Assembly (NCBI RefSeq): GCF_003336705.1
Contig: NZ_QMDL01000003.1
Coordinates: 496,211-560,210, forward strand
DNA: 64,000 bases
Direction of reading: 5' to 3'
Source: Marinobacter litoralis
GTDB lineage: Bacteria > Pseudomonadota > Gammaproteobacteria > Pseudomonadales > Oleiphilaceae
Numbering within the stretch: the first letter of the stretch is position 1; every line of letters begins with the position of its first letter. Position numbers and translations under genes: made by a program. Under the pieces are notes generated by a model, which saw only the letters and a program-made list of their open reading frames with translations, was not told the DNA's origin and searched no databases. Below are positions 1-7,279 of the stretch, in pieces.

Positions 1-2
1 AT

Positions 3-227
3 CTTTTCGCTGGGCTCCGCCGAATAGCGTCAGATGACACCGCTAATGCAAACGAAGACTTGATCTACCATGCTTTCAAGCTTGGCTACATCTTCGATCA
101 AGAATACAAGTTCTTGATGGATACCCGCCGAAAACGGAAATTGTCACCCAAGCAAGTAGCCTGGAAGCAGAAGATCAATCGACGCATCATCAATAAAACC
201 GTGGTGCAGCGCCGTAGCAGCACATAA
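3..227 (+). CDS. C-terminal end of an unrecognised cassette protein (truncated by window edge)
   Basis: Frame 3 is open from the window edge to TAA at 225-227, giving 74 visible residues and no start codon of its own. The stop lies inside the R'' box of the first attC, as for other cassette genes here, which supports a real gene. The visible part has an acidic and aromatic middle (EDLIYHAFKLGY) and a strongly basic C-terminus (RRKRKLS, KQKINRR). No family is recognised and no function is proposed. Confidence 0.6.
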   Translation, partial: LFAGLRRIASDDTANANEDLIYHAFKLGYIFDQEYKFLMDTRRKRKLSPKQVAWKQKINRRIINKTVVQRRSST

Positions 228-305
228 CCAGTGCAGGCACGGCGACGCCCATTACATTGCGCCTTCGGCTCCACTCCATGGGCGCGCATGCTGCAAGCGT
301 TAGGT
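222..305 (+). repeat. attC: attC site 1 (class A)
   Basis: The 84-bp site runs from ACATAAC (222-228, overlapping the upstream stop codon) to GTTAGGT (299-305). The inner arms GGCGACGCCCAT and ATGGGCGCGCATGC can fold into the extended hairpin typical of attC. It is nearly identical to the sites at 2670-2753 and 7274-7357. Confidence 0.9.
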
Positions 306-318
306 GTATGAGATCGAG

Positions 319-1395
319 ATGACTTCCGAAGCGGCCAAGGATAATGCAACCCTCCTATGCTCTGAATGCTTTGCAGATGAGGGATTGAGAATTGATGCGG
401 CCAAGCATGGCCTCGAACAACAAGATGTATGCCCGAATTGCAGAAGAACTGAAGGCCGTAAGCTCACAAAAAAACATATAGAAGACCTCGCATGGCGTTT
501 CTTCGTGAGCGGTACGACAATCCGCTGTGATTACGGTGCAGCGCCCGTAATCCAATGCAATGAGTATCACTATCGTAAGAGTGATATCTCGCCATCTGCA
601 TGGCTCGAAAATGACATTAAGCTGATTGAAGAAGCAGGGAAGCTCGGGTTCTTCCACTATGGCCCCCGACTTTGGATGGTTGGTGAAGTTGAGCCTCTTA
701 AGGCTCTGCAAGACCCTGCGATGAGGCCACAGATTTTAGAGCGAGTGCTAACGGAATACCCAGCAAGGGTACTCGCTAAAGGTACTAAGTTTTATCGCCT
801 TCGTATTGAGCCGAATCGGCCTGCGGACCCGGGGGAGTATGATAGCCCCCCGGCTGAGTATTCGGGAAATGGGCGCTTGTGCTCAACTGAGCTTCAAGTG
901 ATGTACGGTTCCCAAGATATCGACGTTTGCATCCATGAGTGCCGAGCCGCTGCAGAAGACGACATTTATGTGGCTACTATACGGACTCAGCAAGATTTGC
1001 GTCTTCTCGATTTGACTCATGTGCTTGAGGAGGAATGCACTGAGTTTGAAAGTCTGGATATGGCGATACATATGCTTTTTCTTGCGAAATCTCATTCATA
1101 CGAAATTTCTCGTGCTATCGCATTAGCGGCACGAGGCGCTGGTTTTGATGGTGTCATCTATCCTTCGTTCTTCAGTCTTATTCGTACGGGTGGTCATCCT
1201 TTTGAAACCGCTTACGGTCTTTCTTTGCGCCGATTTCATCCAGAGAAGAACAAGTATGCGGAGGCATTCACGATTAAGAATCTTGCCTTGTTTGGGCGCC
1301 CGCTGGAAAAAGGCGTGGCGCGTGTCGAATGTATCAATCGGCTTGTATTAACCCAAATTGGCTACAAAGGCCATTTCGGGCCAGTCGAGTATTGA
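319..1395 (+). CDS. RES-domain protein with N-terminal zinc-finger-like region (integron cassette)
   Basis: The 358-residue protein has two CxxC pairs near the N-terminus (C14/C17 and C38/C41), then a region of about 100 residues, then a RES-like domain. That domain is suggested by FYRLRI at about residue 155, GNGRLCSTEL, and HECRAAAEDD with a conserved-looking Glu. RES domains of the Xre/RES toxin family degrade NAD+ by phosphorolysis; the longer form with a cysteine-rich N-terminus is often described as HEPN/RES. No Xre-type antitoxin gene lies beside it, so it is either a solitary effector or not a classical toxin. ATG 319 is chosen because GAG lies six bases upstream; an in-frame GTG at 304 would add five residues and start inside the attC. 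Confidence 0.7.
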   Translation: MTSEAAKDNATLLCSECFADEGLRIDAAKHGLEQQDVCPNCRRTEGRKLTKKHIEDLAWRFFVSGTTIRCDYGAAPVIQCNEYHYRKSDISPSAWLENDIKLIEEAGKLGFFHYGPRLWMVGEVEPLKALQDPAMRPQILERVLTEYPARVLAKGTKFYRLRIEPNRPADPGEYDSPPAEYSGNGRLCSTELQVMYGSQDIDVCIHECRAAAEDDIYVATIRTQQDLRLLDLTHVLEEECTEFESLDMAIHMLFLAKSHSYEISRAIALAARGAGFDGVIYPSFFSLIRTGGHPFETAYGLSLRRFHPEKNKYAEAFTIKNLALFGRPLEKGVARVECINRLVLTQIGYKGHFGPVEY

Positions 1396-1408
1396 TGCAC
1401 ATGAACAC

Positions 1409-1486
1409 ACCTAACAAGGCCATTAAATTCGCTCCCTACGGTCGCCGGACGCTCGCAAGCTCGCGCCGTTTATGGCGGCGTTGGGC
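1409..1486 (+). repeat. attC: attC site 2 (divergent)
   Basis: The 78-bp site runs from ACCTAAC (1409-1415) to GTTGGGC (1480-1486). GGTCGCCGGACGC pairs loosely with GCGCCGTTTATGGCGGC. Its stem sequence does not match the other classes in the window. Confidence 0.85.
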
Positions 1487-1489
1487 GCT

Positions 1490-2662
1490 ATGAAACTAGA
1501 ATCTGACTTTGTAAAGCAGCTTGCTGCGATGCATCCACGAGAACTGATGGAGCAGCTCCAATCAGATGATCGTCCTCACTTTGATACTCATTGGAAGCTC
1601 GGCAACGAAATCAAGCCCGGTGATCTGTACTGCTACCTTTATGGTCGATTCGGTCCCCCAAACGGCATACAGAATTTCCTTCGGGGCGATCATTCCGAAA
1701 ACCTAATCCATTGGGAGTGGGCCCTAGCTGCTCACGGTCGGATTGTTCTGGTTCAAGGGCACAATTTTCGAACTGAACTGTGGGTTTCAGGAGAGGAATT
1801 GCCGCGTGATGCTCTTGATCAATTGGTTGTAGGCATCAAGGCGACTTTCCCTACATATGGCCGAGCCATGGGGAAAGTTCGTAAGGCCTTGGAGCATTGG
1901 ATTGAATTTATCAATCCTTATTACCGTATTCGAAGCTCCGTTGAGTGCTTGATGTCCGAAATTGAAGGTCTCGATGTCGAGCGACAGACGAATCAGCTTG
2001 GGGGCATTGGAGAGTACGAAACCCCCGAACAATGGTCGGAAGAATGGGGTCGGCAGGCAGAAATTATCACGAAGGCCACTGGATTGTGCTTCGGAGTTCG
2101 GTCAATGCTACCTGTAATGGCCGAAGCGTTCGTGAACCTCTTGATGTACCTGCTGATGAAGCCTGCCCTGAAGAGGGATGACAGACTGAGGGAGAACTTG
2201 ATCAGGCAGCCCATCGACATTCGTATCAAGAGCCTTTCACACAACTGCGTTGGATTTCAGACCGATATCGATTATAGCCACGAGTCTTGCAGGCGTTACC
2301 ACTCGCTCGTGAATGAAAGGAACGACTTGCTCCACGGCAACGTTGTAATCGAGAAGCTAAAGTTCAACGAGCTCTACTTCAATGGACGCGTTCCAGTTTT
2401 TGATGCATATGCGTCAATGTGGGAGCGAGCTTTTGGAGTTGCGAAAAAGTCCGTTGGTTTAGAGCTATTGCACGACGAACGCCAGGTCGTTGAGAGCTTT
2501 ATTGAGTATGTGACTTCTTGCCTTGAGGAGAAAAAGCAAGAAGAGGTCCGTGTGTTCTGTGCTCGCCGTGATTTGGGAATGTGTCTAGATGACGGGCACT
2601 TGGGAATTCTATTTTCCGGCCAGTTAGCTGATACGGTGCCTGGACCGAGGGTGCCGAAATGA
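1490..2662 (+). CDS. Unknown cassette protein with HEPN-like RNDLLH motif
   Basis: The 390-residue soluble protein has no family I can name. Near residues 277-282 it carries RNDLLH, which fits the Rx4H motif of HEPN ribonucleases (R, often N or D, then H). The surroundings (YHSLVNERNDLLHGNVV) resemble the second long helix of HEPN domains such as MAE_28990- or ApeA-type proteins. This suggests an RNase or a HEPN-fold partner, but it rests on one motif and predicted helicity. The N-terminal half has many Trp and aromatic residues (HWKLGNEIKPGDLYCYLYGRFG). ATG 1490 starts just after attC; an upstream in-frame ATG at 1472 falls inside the recombination site and is rejected. Confidence 0.72.
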   Translation: MKLESDFVKQLAAMHPRELMEQLQSDDRPHFDTHWKLGNEIKPGDLYCYLYGRFGPPNGIQNFLRGDHSENLIHWEWALAAHGRIVLVQGHNFRTELWVSGEELPRDALDQLVVGIKATFPTYGRAMGKVRKALEHWIEFINPYYRIRSSVECLMSEIEGLDVERQTNQLGGIGEYETPEQWSEEWGRQAEIITKATGLCFGVRSMLPVMAEAFVNLLMYLLMKPALKRDDRLRENLIRQPIDIRIKSLSHNCVGFQTDIDYSHESCRRYHSLVNERNDLLHGNVVIEKLKFNELYFNGRVPVFDAYASMWERAFGVAKKSVGLELLHDERQVVESFIEYVTSCLEEKKQEEVRVFCARRDLGMCLDDGHLGILFSGQLADTVPGPRVPK

Positions 2663-2669
2663 GGCGCGA

Positions 2670-2753
2670 GCCCAACAAGTGCAGGCACGGCGACGCCCAC
2701 TACATTGCGCCTTCGGCTCCATTCCGTGGGCGCGCATGCTGCAAGCGTTATGT
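2670..2753 (+). repeat. attC: attC site 3 (class A)
   Basis: The 84-bp site runs from GCCCAAC (2670-2676, an exact RYYYAAC) to GTTATGT (2747-2753). It is nearly identical to the sites at 222 and 7274, with GCGACGCCCA and TGGGCGCGC arms and a CTTCGG turn. Confidence 0.92.
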
Positions 2754-2768
2754 TTTAAGGGGCACGGC

Positions 2769-3221
2769 ATGAAATACGATGATGCCAGTTGGCATTACGG
2801 GGGAGATTTTCCGGCCGACTCACCTGAAGAATACGGCGGAGTACATATCGCTCTCTTTATGAAATGGTGCTTTGCTCAAGGGTGGGTGGGAGAGCTTCAT
2901 GGTGAAGAAGAGCCAGAGGATGTCGCAAAAGTCGTTTCCGGCGCGCTATCGGCCACAGAATTCTTCTTTAAGTATTGTGACGGCAAGCTGACCGACGAAG
3001 ACGTTAACGAAGAAGGAAACCAATTTGCGTCAGAGTACTATGGAGATGATGGTCTGTATCTGAATGACTACGCCGACAACTTTGGGGATTTAATGTATGT
3101 GGCTAACGAGGAGGCGCATGATTTTGCTGCTTTCTCCAAGATGATTGAGGCGCGGCGCAAGAACGGCATCCTCACGGAGGCCCAAGCAAAGAACACAAAG
3201 CCTTGGTGGAAGGTGTGGTGA
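2769..3221 (+). CDS. DUF7832-like small acidic cassette protein
   Basis: The 150-residue acidic, aromatic protein opens with MKYDDASWHYGGDFP, continues with HIALFMKWCFAQGW and ends in the short tail KPWWKVW. This pattern matches small bacterial proteins I remember as the DUF7832 family; no biochemical role is known to me. ATG 2769 is preceded by AAGGGG at a suitable distance. A longer frame reaching back to 2679 would translate the attC and is not credible. It is the only gene of its cassette and its stop is followed within a few bases by the next attC. Confidence 0.8.
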   Translation: MKYDDASWHYGGDFPADSPEEYGGVHIALFMKWCFAQGWVGELHGEEEPEDVAKVVSGALSATEFFFKYCDGKLTDEDVNEEGNQFASEYYGDDGLYLNDYADNFGDLMYVANEEAHDFAAFSKMIEARRKNGILTEAQAKNTKPWWKVW

Positions 3222-3222
3222 A

Positions 3223-3306
3223 ACATAACCAGTCAATCAAGTTCGTTCCGGCCTTCGGCCTCCACCGGACGCCCCTGTCGGGCCGCCGCTTATTTCAGCG
3301 TTAATA
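3223..3306 (+). repeat. attC: attC site 4 (class B)
   Basis: The 84-bp site runs from ACATAAC (3223-3229) to GTTAATA (3300-3306). It shares the TTCCGGCC, GGCCTCCACCGGACGCCC and GGGCCGCCGCT stem with the sites at 3956 and 6613. Confidence 0.88.
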
Positions 3307-3510
3307 GCCAGGGCCTCGGAAGGATTCAGGCAGTAAAGCAGGGAGTTGGTTTCAAATGTTTACCACCGTCCAGCTCTTCTCCCCGCAAAACACTGCAAAA
3401 TCCGCGAGTTTCGTGTTCTGGTTCCTCGCGCCATGGGCTAGGTTGGGTGCAAGCTGCACCGCAAAGGGCATTTGAGTTTGGTGCCAGTGATAAACCGCCG
3501 GGTAACCGGC
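3307..3510 (+). other. Body of a nearly non-coding integron cassette
   Basis: Between attC 4 and attC 5 there are only about 200 bases and no ORF longer than 39 codons on the plus strand. Such ORF-poor cassettes are known in integrons and may carry small RNAs, promoters or very short peptides. The stretch contains GC-rich runs near 3425-3460 that could fold, but no clear terminator or promoter. Confidence 0.6.
3356..3475 (+). CDS. Possible 39-residue peptide in the short cassette
   Basis: ATG 3356 to TGA 3473-3475 encodes 39 residues, starting MFTTVQLFSPQN and including the hydrophobic stretch ASFVFWFLAPW. GGGAG lies ten bases upstream of the ATG. It is the only plausible coding unit in its cassette. 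The length is so small that chance is a fair alternative; the hydrophobic centre would fit a single membrane-associated segment. Confidence 0.3.
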   Translation: MFTTVQLFSPQNTAKSASFVFWFLAPWARLGASCTAKGI

Positions 3511-3588
3511 CACTAACAAGTCGCAGCAGTACGCGGCCGAAGGCCGCCGGACGCCCCAGTCGGGGCGCCGCTGTGCTTAGCGTTACAT
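3511..3588 (+). repeat. attC: attC site 5 (class C)
   Basis: The 78-bp site runs from CACTAAC (3511-3517) to GTTACAT (3582-3588). GCGGCCGAAGGCCGCCGGACGCC pairs with GGGGCGCCGCTGTGC. It is closely related to the interrupted site at 7689. The next gene starts inside its last bases. Confidence 0.88.
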
Positions 3589-3961
3589 GCCTATGAAACT
3601 TATAACTTTTATATTTTTATCAATGTTTTGCAGCGTCGTTTCCGCTGAGGATTGCCTGGAGCCCTTTTCCCAGCAGCATGAGGCTGTCACGATAACTCCA
3701 GATTCTGACCCAGCTTCCGGTATGTATCATGTCAGGGTGCCTCGGGAATTTGATGGCATGGAGTTAAGACTTTTGATCTTGTCGGCTACGATGAAAGAGG
3801 CAAAGGAGCGCAAGGAAATATCTCTGCCGCTGGCGATCAAAACGCGTGGAGAGCTCACCGGTAGTTTTTTTTATATGTCGAGCAACTGGCTCAACGTCCG
3901 TGTAGCTGCCAAGTATGGCGAGGGTTTGTGTACCGAGCTTGTAGCCGAGTTCAGCATGTAA
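3587..3961 (+). CDS. Small secreted or periplasmic cassette protein
   Basis: The 124-residue protein has a clear Sec signal peptide (MKLITFIFLSMFCSVVSA, cleavage likely before EDC), then a mature part of about 104 residues with two cysteines (EDCLEP and EGLCTE) that could form a disulfide. The mature part alternates hydrophobic and polar residues as beta-rich domains do (GMYHVRVPREFDGMELRLLIL). No family is recognised. ATG 3587 overlaps the attC R' box; ATG 3593 is an equally good start and gives a more typical signal peptide. The stop codon overlaps the next attC. Confidence 0.75.
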   Translation: MPMKLITFIFLSMFCSVVSAEDCLEPFSQQHEAVTITPDSDPASGMYHVRVPREFDGMELRLLILSATMKEAKERKEISLPLAIKTRGELTGSFFYMSSNWLNVRVAAKYGEGLCTELVAEFSM

Positions 3962-4043
3962 CAAATCAATCAAGTACGTTCCCGGCCTGACGGCCGTCCA
4001 CCGGACGCCCCTGTCGGGTCGCCGCTTATTTTTGGCGTTAGCG
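3956..4043 (+). repeat. attC: attC site 6 (class B)
   Basis: The 88-bp site runs from ATGTAAC (3956-3962, containing the upstream TAA) to GTTAGCG (4037-4043). Its stem CGGCCTGACGGCCGTCCACCG with GACGCCCCTGTCGGGTCGCCGC matches class B. Confidence 0.88.
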
Positions 4044-4073
4044 CTAGATGCCATAGCAAAAAGGTAAAATGGA

Positions 4074-4985
4074 TTGGATAGAGATCAGCTAGAACAAAAT
4101 ATCGAGCTACTGGGAAAAGTCATTGCGCTAGCATTCAAAGTGGGTGTACTGACTGGAGGAGCGGTACTCCTGTTTTACTGCTTGAGAATAGACCATTTCC
4201 CCAGCAGCGTATCGGTTGGAGACGGCCTATTATTCATCCTCGTCGCCGTCGCCTTCTCGGGGATTTATCTTTTCCTCACGGTGTGCCTGACAAGCCTAGG
4301 ACTAGTTCTACGCCCACTATGGCACTTTTTGCAGTGGCTATTTATTACCATGCTAAAGCTTCGCGAGAAGCTGCTGAACAAAAAATCAGAATATGAGCCG
4401 TTTAATGTCAGAAAAGCTGGGTATGAGGGAGCAGTCTTTGCCATATTCGGTGCCGTTTTCATTTTCGTATTTGGACTTACGGACAAGACTGCAGTCGCTA
4501 CGCTGCTCTTTTCGGCATGGGGTTGCGCTCTACTTTGGAGCAGGAGACAAGAGCTCGCAGATAAGGTTAGAGACCTAGAGGGAGAGGACGAAGCTAGCAA
4601 GCAAGAAAAAGCTCGATTGAGGAATCATCAGTCCATCCTCCTTGCGGTCATTTTTTTCATTCCTCTTTTAGTGGGCGGTATATCGGGAAAGCTCGTAGAT
4701 GGCGCCATGCGGTTGGTTGGTGCTCGCGCAGAAAGCGCTATCGTACATGTGAAGGAGCCCTACAAAACGTACGCAAGTTTACATGGACTTCCCGGTAAGG
4801 AGAGCCACTTCGGAGAAGATTACCAGGCGCTGGAAAACGTCGTCGTTTTGTTTAACGGATTTGGCAGAGATGTGGTTCTCGAGGGAACGGACGTCGATGG
4901 AAAGAGAGTTCAGCTCATTGTTCCTAGCGACCATGCCCACATCATCGAACGCCAACCGGGCGGTCAAATTAAGTTGGAGAAATAG
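4074..4985 (+). CDS. Integral membrane cassette protein, first gene of a two-gene cassette
   Basis: The 303-residue protein has about five hydrophobic segments: two near residues 17-75, an additional one near 80-92, one near 120-155 and one near 190-205. Charged cytoplasmic stretches follow (RRQELADKVRDLEGEDEASKQEKARLR, part coiled-coil-like), and a C-terminal soluble domain of about 95 residues ends the protein. No family is recognised. The start is TTG at 4074 with AAGGT about eight bases upstream; the ATG at 4069 is out of frame and stops at once. It is followed after four bases by the DUF6680-like gene, so the two are cotranscribed and travelled as one cassette. Confidence 0.7.
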   Translation: MDRDQLEQNIELLGKVIALAFKVGVLTGGAVLLFYCLRIDHFPSSVSVGDGLLFILVAVAFSGIYLFLTVCLTSLGLVLRPLWHFLQWLFITMLKLREKLLNKKSEYEPFNVRKAGYEGAVFAIFGAVFIFVFGLTDKTAVATLLFSAWGCALLWSRRQELADKVRDLEGEDEASKQEKARLRNHQSILLAVIFFIPLLVGGISGKLVDGAMRLVGARAESAIVHVKEPYKTYASLHGLPGKESHFGEDYQALENVVVLFNGFGRDVVLEGTDVDGKRVQLIVPSDHAHIIERQPGGQIKLEK

Positions 4986-4989
4986 ATAT

Positions 4990-5502
4990 ATGACAATAGC
5001 CGACTGGCTGATGATAACAGCGGTTTTTCTTGGTCCTGTCGTGGCGGTCAGACTGACTCGATACCTTGATAATCAAAAAGAAATCAGGGAGAAGAAAGTT
5101 AATATATTCAAAACTTTAATGGCCACGCGAGCGTATACAGTCTCTTGGGCGCATGTCGAGGCGCTTAACAGAATTGACCTTGAGTTTGATAAAGATCATA
5201 AAAAGGAAAGGGAGGTTATTGAGGCTTGGAAAGAGTATCTCGATCTGCTCAACAATTCAGCCATTCCTATTGAGCAATGGGGCGTAAAGCGTGTAGATCT
5301 TCTCGTTGAACTCCTTCATAAGATGGCCCAGGTTTTAAACTATGACTTTGACAAAACACATATCAAAAATTCTTCGTACTCCCCACGAGCCCACGGTGAA
5401 ACAGAGGACGAGCAGGCAGCATTGAGAAGAGGTCTGATTGAGGTGCTTTCTGGAAATCGACCATTGCCAATGTTTATTACAAATTTCCCAAAGGGTGAGT
5501 AG
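4990..5502 (+). CDS. DUF6680-like protein, second gene of a two-gene cassette
   Basis: The 170-residue protein opens with a short N-terminal membrane segment (MTIADWLMITAVFLGPVVAV), followed by a helical domain including NIFKTLMATRA, VEALNRIDLEF and EAWKEYLDLL. This arrangement matches proteins I know as DUF6680, of unknown function and common on mobile DNA. ATG 4990 starts four bases after the stop of the membrane-protein gene, without its own strong ribosome site, consistent with translational coupling. A longer frame from 4783 overlaps the upstream gene and is not used. Confidence 0.75.
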   Translation: MTIADWLMITAVFLGPVVAVRLTRYLDNQKEIREKKVNIFKTLMATRAYTVSWAHVEALNRIDLEFDKDHKKEREVIEAWKEYLDLLNNSAIPIEQWGVKRVDLLVELLHKMAQVLNYDFDKTHIKNSSYSPRAHGETEDEQAALRRGLIEVLSGNRPLPMFITNFPKGE

Positions 5503-5573
5503 AGCTAACAAGTTGCTGCACGCGGAAAATTACTCGCTGCGCTCCTAATTTTCCGGTGAGCAAGACGTTATGC
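5503..5573 (+). repeat. attC: attC site 7 (short, divergent)
   Basis: The 71-bp site runs from AGCTAAC (5503-5509) to GTTATGC (5567-5573). GGAAAATTA and TAATTTTCC arms form the stem. It is the shortest and most AT-rich attC in the window. Confidence 0.85.
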
Positions 5574-5600
5574 AGCGCTTACTACGGACGGGGCGAGCTA

Positions 5601-5837
5601 ATGGACAATGAGATGCTTCCGCCTTGGCTTCAGTATCCCGACATACCGTTGGGGTCTATCGGTTGGCGAATGGGGCCTGGCGAAGACTACTGGTACAGAT
5701 TCGTTGATTGGTTCGGCAGCCTTAGTGGGAGAGAAAGGGAACAGTACCGGGAGCGTTACCCAAAGCCAGAAGACTGGGCAATGTTTTGGCCTTATGTTCC
5801 TGAAAAGCTAGAGGCCTATGTTGGAAAAAATGCATAA
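5601..5837 (+). CDS. Small cassette protein of unknown function
   Basis: The 78-residue protein is rich in Trp, Tyr, Pro and Glu (PPWLQYPDIP, WRMGPGEDYWYRFVDWFG, YPKPEDWAMFWPYVP). I recall similar short proteins in other integron cassettes but no named family. ATG 5601 is preceded by GGGGCGAG about five bases upstream. An in-frame start at 5556 lies inside the attC. TAA at 5835-5837 overlaps the next attC R'' box. Confidence 0.7.
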   Translation: MDNEMLPPWLQYPDIPLGSIGWRMGPGEDYWYRFVDWFGSLSGREREQYRERYPKPEDWAMFWPYVPEKLEAYVGKNA

Positions 5838-5931
5838 CCAATCGTTCAAGTTCGCTACCGGCCTGGCGGCCGTCCGCCGGACGCCTACTACGCTGCGCTC
5901 CTTAGGCGCCGCTTAACATCCAGCGTTAAGC
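5832..5931 (+). repeat. attC: attC site 8 (long, class B related)
   Basis: The 100-bp site runs from GCATAAC (5832-5838) to GTTAAGC (5925-5931). CCGGCCTGGCGGCCGTCCGCCGGACGCC is followed by a longer apical part with a CTGCGCTCCTTAGGCGCCGC arm. Confidence 0.85.
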
Positions 5932-5963
5932 CGTCCGAGGTTTTGGACATAAATTGAGATTCT

Positions 5964-6608
5964 ATGCGAGAAACAATCACAAAATTTCAGGAGCTTCGGA
6001 TTCTGTTGGCTTTCATAAAAAATGCCAACGAAAAAGGAGAAGTTGATTTCATGGGGTCAGAGGTTGGCTCCGATCTTAGCGGAATCGTAACGAACGGAAA
6101 TCGGTTGGATGCCGCTCTATATGAGCTTAATGAAGCGGGAATTATTTACTACGAGGAAGTGGGCGAGGAGGGCTTCAGGCCATTTATCGGCGCGGGGATA
6201 AACTCTAAATCTCATAGCCGTGTAGCCGAACTGGTCTCTTCTATAGAAGATGATTACGACTCCATAGAGCAGAGAATCACCGAGATACTTACATTCAACC
6301 CTGAGCAACTTTCAGAAACAATTTCTGATACCCAGCGTAAGCTCGATGAGGTAAGCAGGCAAATCTCCAGTAACGAGCTGCTCAAGCCTTTGGAGCGCCC
6401 TCTCTCAGAAATCAGGCACCATTTCAGGAGCGTTAGTACGGTTTCTAAGCACTATGAGGATGTGTACAAAAATATCATTCGGCCGGTTCAGGAAGAGGGA
6501 CAGTCCGGTGTAAGGGCAACGGTGAAATGGGCAATCATCAGTATCGTGGTGTCCACTGGGCTGTCATTTTTAGTGAGTAACTGGGGCACAATTAGTGCCC
6601 TGTTCTAG
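5964..6608 (+). CDS. Tail-anchored coiled-coil cassette protein
   Basis: The 214-residue protein has three visible parts. Residues 1-75 form a mixed region that could be a winged helix (ELRILLAFIKNANEKGEVDF, LYELNEAGIIYYEE). Residues 85-165 are long amphipathic helices with coiled-coil character (SSIEDDYDSIEQRITEIL, SDTQRKLDEVSRQISS). Residues 188-214 are a single C-terminal membrane segment (WAIISIVVSTGLSFLVS). The layout suggests a membrane-anchored sensor or effector, but no family is recognised. ATG 5964 follows the attC by about 30 bases. Confidence 0.7.
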   Translation: MRETITKFQELRILLAFIKNANEKGEVDFMGSEVGSDLSGIVTNGNRLDAALYELNEAGIIYYEEVGEEGFRPFIGAGINSKSHSRVAELVSSIEDDYDSIEQRITEILTFNPEQLSETISDTQRKLDEVSRQISSNELLKPLERPLSEIRHHFRSVSTVSKHYEDVYKNIIRPVQEEGQSGVRATVKWAIISIVVSTGLSFLVSNWGTISALF

Positions 6609-6612
6609 TTGG

Positions 6613-6697
6613 GCTTAACAAGTTGTTGTAGTTCGTTCCGGCCTGCGGCCTCCACCGGACGCCCCTGTCGGGCCGCCGCTAAACAAAGGCGTTATGT
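6613..6697 (+). repeat. attC: attC site 9 (class B)
   Basis: The 85-bp site runs from GCTTAAC (6613-6619, exact consensus) to GTTATGT (6691-6697). Its stem TTCCGGCCTGCGGCCTCCACCG with CCTGTCGGGCCGCCGCT matches the site at 3223. Confidence 0.9.
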
Positions 6698-6712
6698 GTG
6701 CAGGAGAGCACG

Positions 6713-7279
6713 GTGATAGATCGTTCTAGCAAGGAGTTTTCTTACACCGGTTCGACCTTTGAGGATGCGGTAGGCGAGGCGCTTCCTTTTCATGACGCAG
6801 TCGGTCGCATCGCAATAAATTTTTCAGAGTTAGAGGCGGAGTGCGCCTCAGCAGTCAGCTTTCTTCTCAAAACCTCCGTCGATAGAGGTCATCTCGTAAC
6901 CAGCGAAATGTCCTTTAAAGCAAAACTTGGCGCTCTATCATCATTAGTGCGTCTGGAATACGAAGTTGAAAACCGGGCTTTTCCAATTCCTCTGAAGACG
7001 TTTGAGGATTTAATGTACATGTGTCAGAAATCCGAGGAACTGAGAAACAAATTAATGCATTCCTCCTGGGTGCGCGATCATGCTAAGCAGGAGGTACGAC
7101 GCAGAAAGCTCTCCGCAAAGAGGAAGCGAGGCTTTAAATATGATGAAGAGGCGCTAACTGCTGGCCAAATATTGGATATTGCGGACTACATCTCGGTTAC
7201 GACAGAGTATTTGGAAAGATTTTTCTACACAACGTACTCTGATTATTCGAGCACGTTGCCACATGTAATCAGAACATAA
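6713..7279 (+). CDS. Unknown cassette protein with HEPN-like RNKLMH motif
   Basis: The 188-residue, mostly helical protein carries RNKLMH at about residues 111-116 (SEELRNKLMHSSWV), an Rx4H motif of the kind found in HEPN-fold RNases and their relatives. The upstream helix (AINFSELEAECASAVSFLL) fits the first long helix of such a fold. A basic segment follows (RRRKLSAKRKRG), possibly for RNA binding. It is much shorter than the other Rx4H protein at 1490 and not obviously homologous. GTG 6713 is preferred because GGAG lies six bases upstream; GTG 6698 would add five residues and abut the attC. Confidence 0.72.
   Translation: MIDRSSKEFSYTGSTFEDAVGEALPFHDAVGRIAINFSELEAECASAVSFLLKTSVDRGHLVTSEMSFKAKLGALSSLVRLEYEVENRAFPIPLKTFEDLMYMCQKSEELRNKLMHSSWVRDHAKQEVRRRKLSAKRKRGFKYDEEALTAGQILDIADYISVTTEYLERFFYTTYSDYSSTLPHVIRT

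Noticed and set aside
2679-2768. In-frame extension of the DUF7832-like gene starting MQARRRPLHCAF (also seen at 7283)
   Set aside because: It translates the attC site itself; the same peptide appears wherever class A attC occurs in that frame.
4783-4989. Long 5' extension of the DUF6680-like gene
   Set aside because: It overlaps the upstream membrane-protein gene in another frame and has no ribosome site; ATG 4990 gives the family N-terminus.
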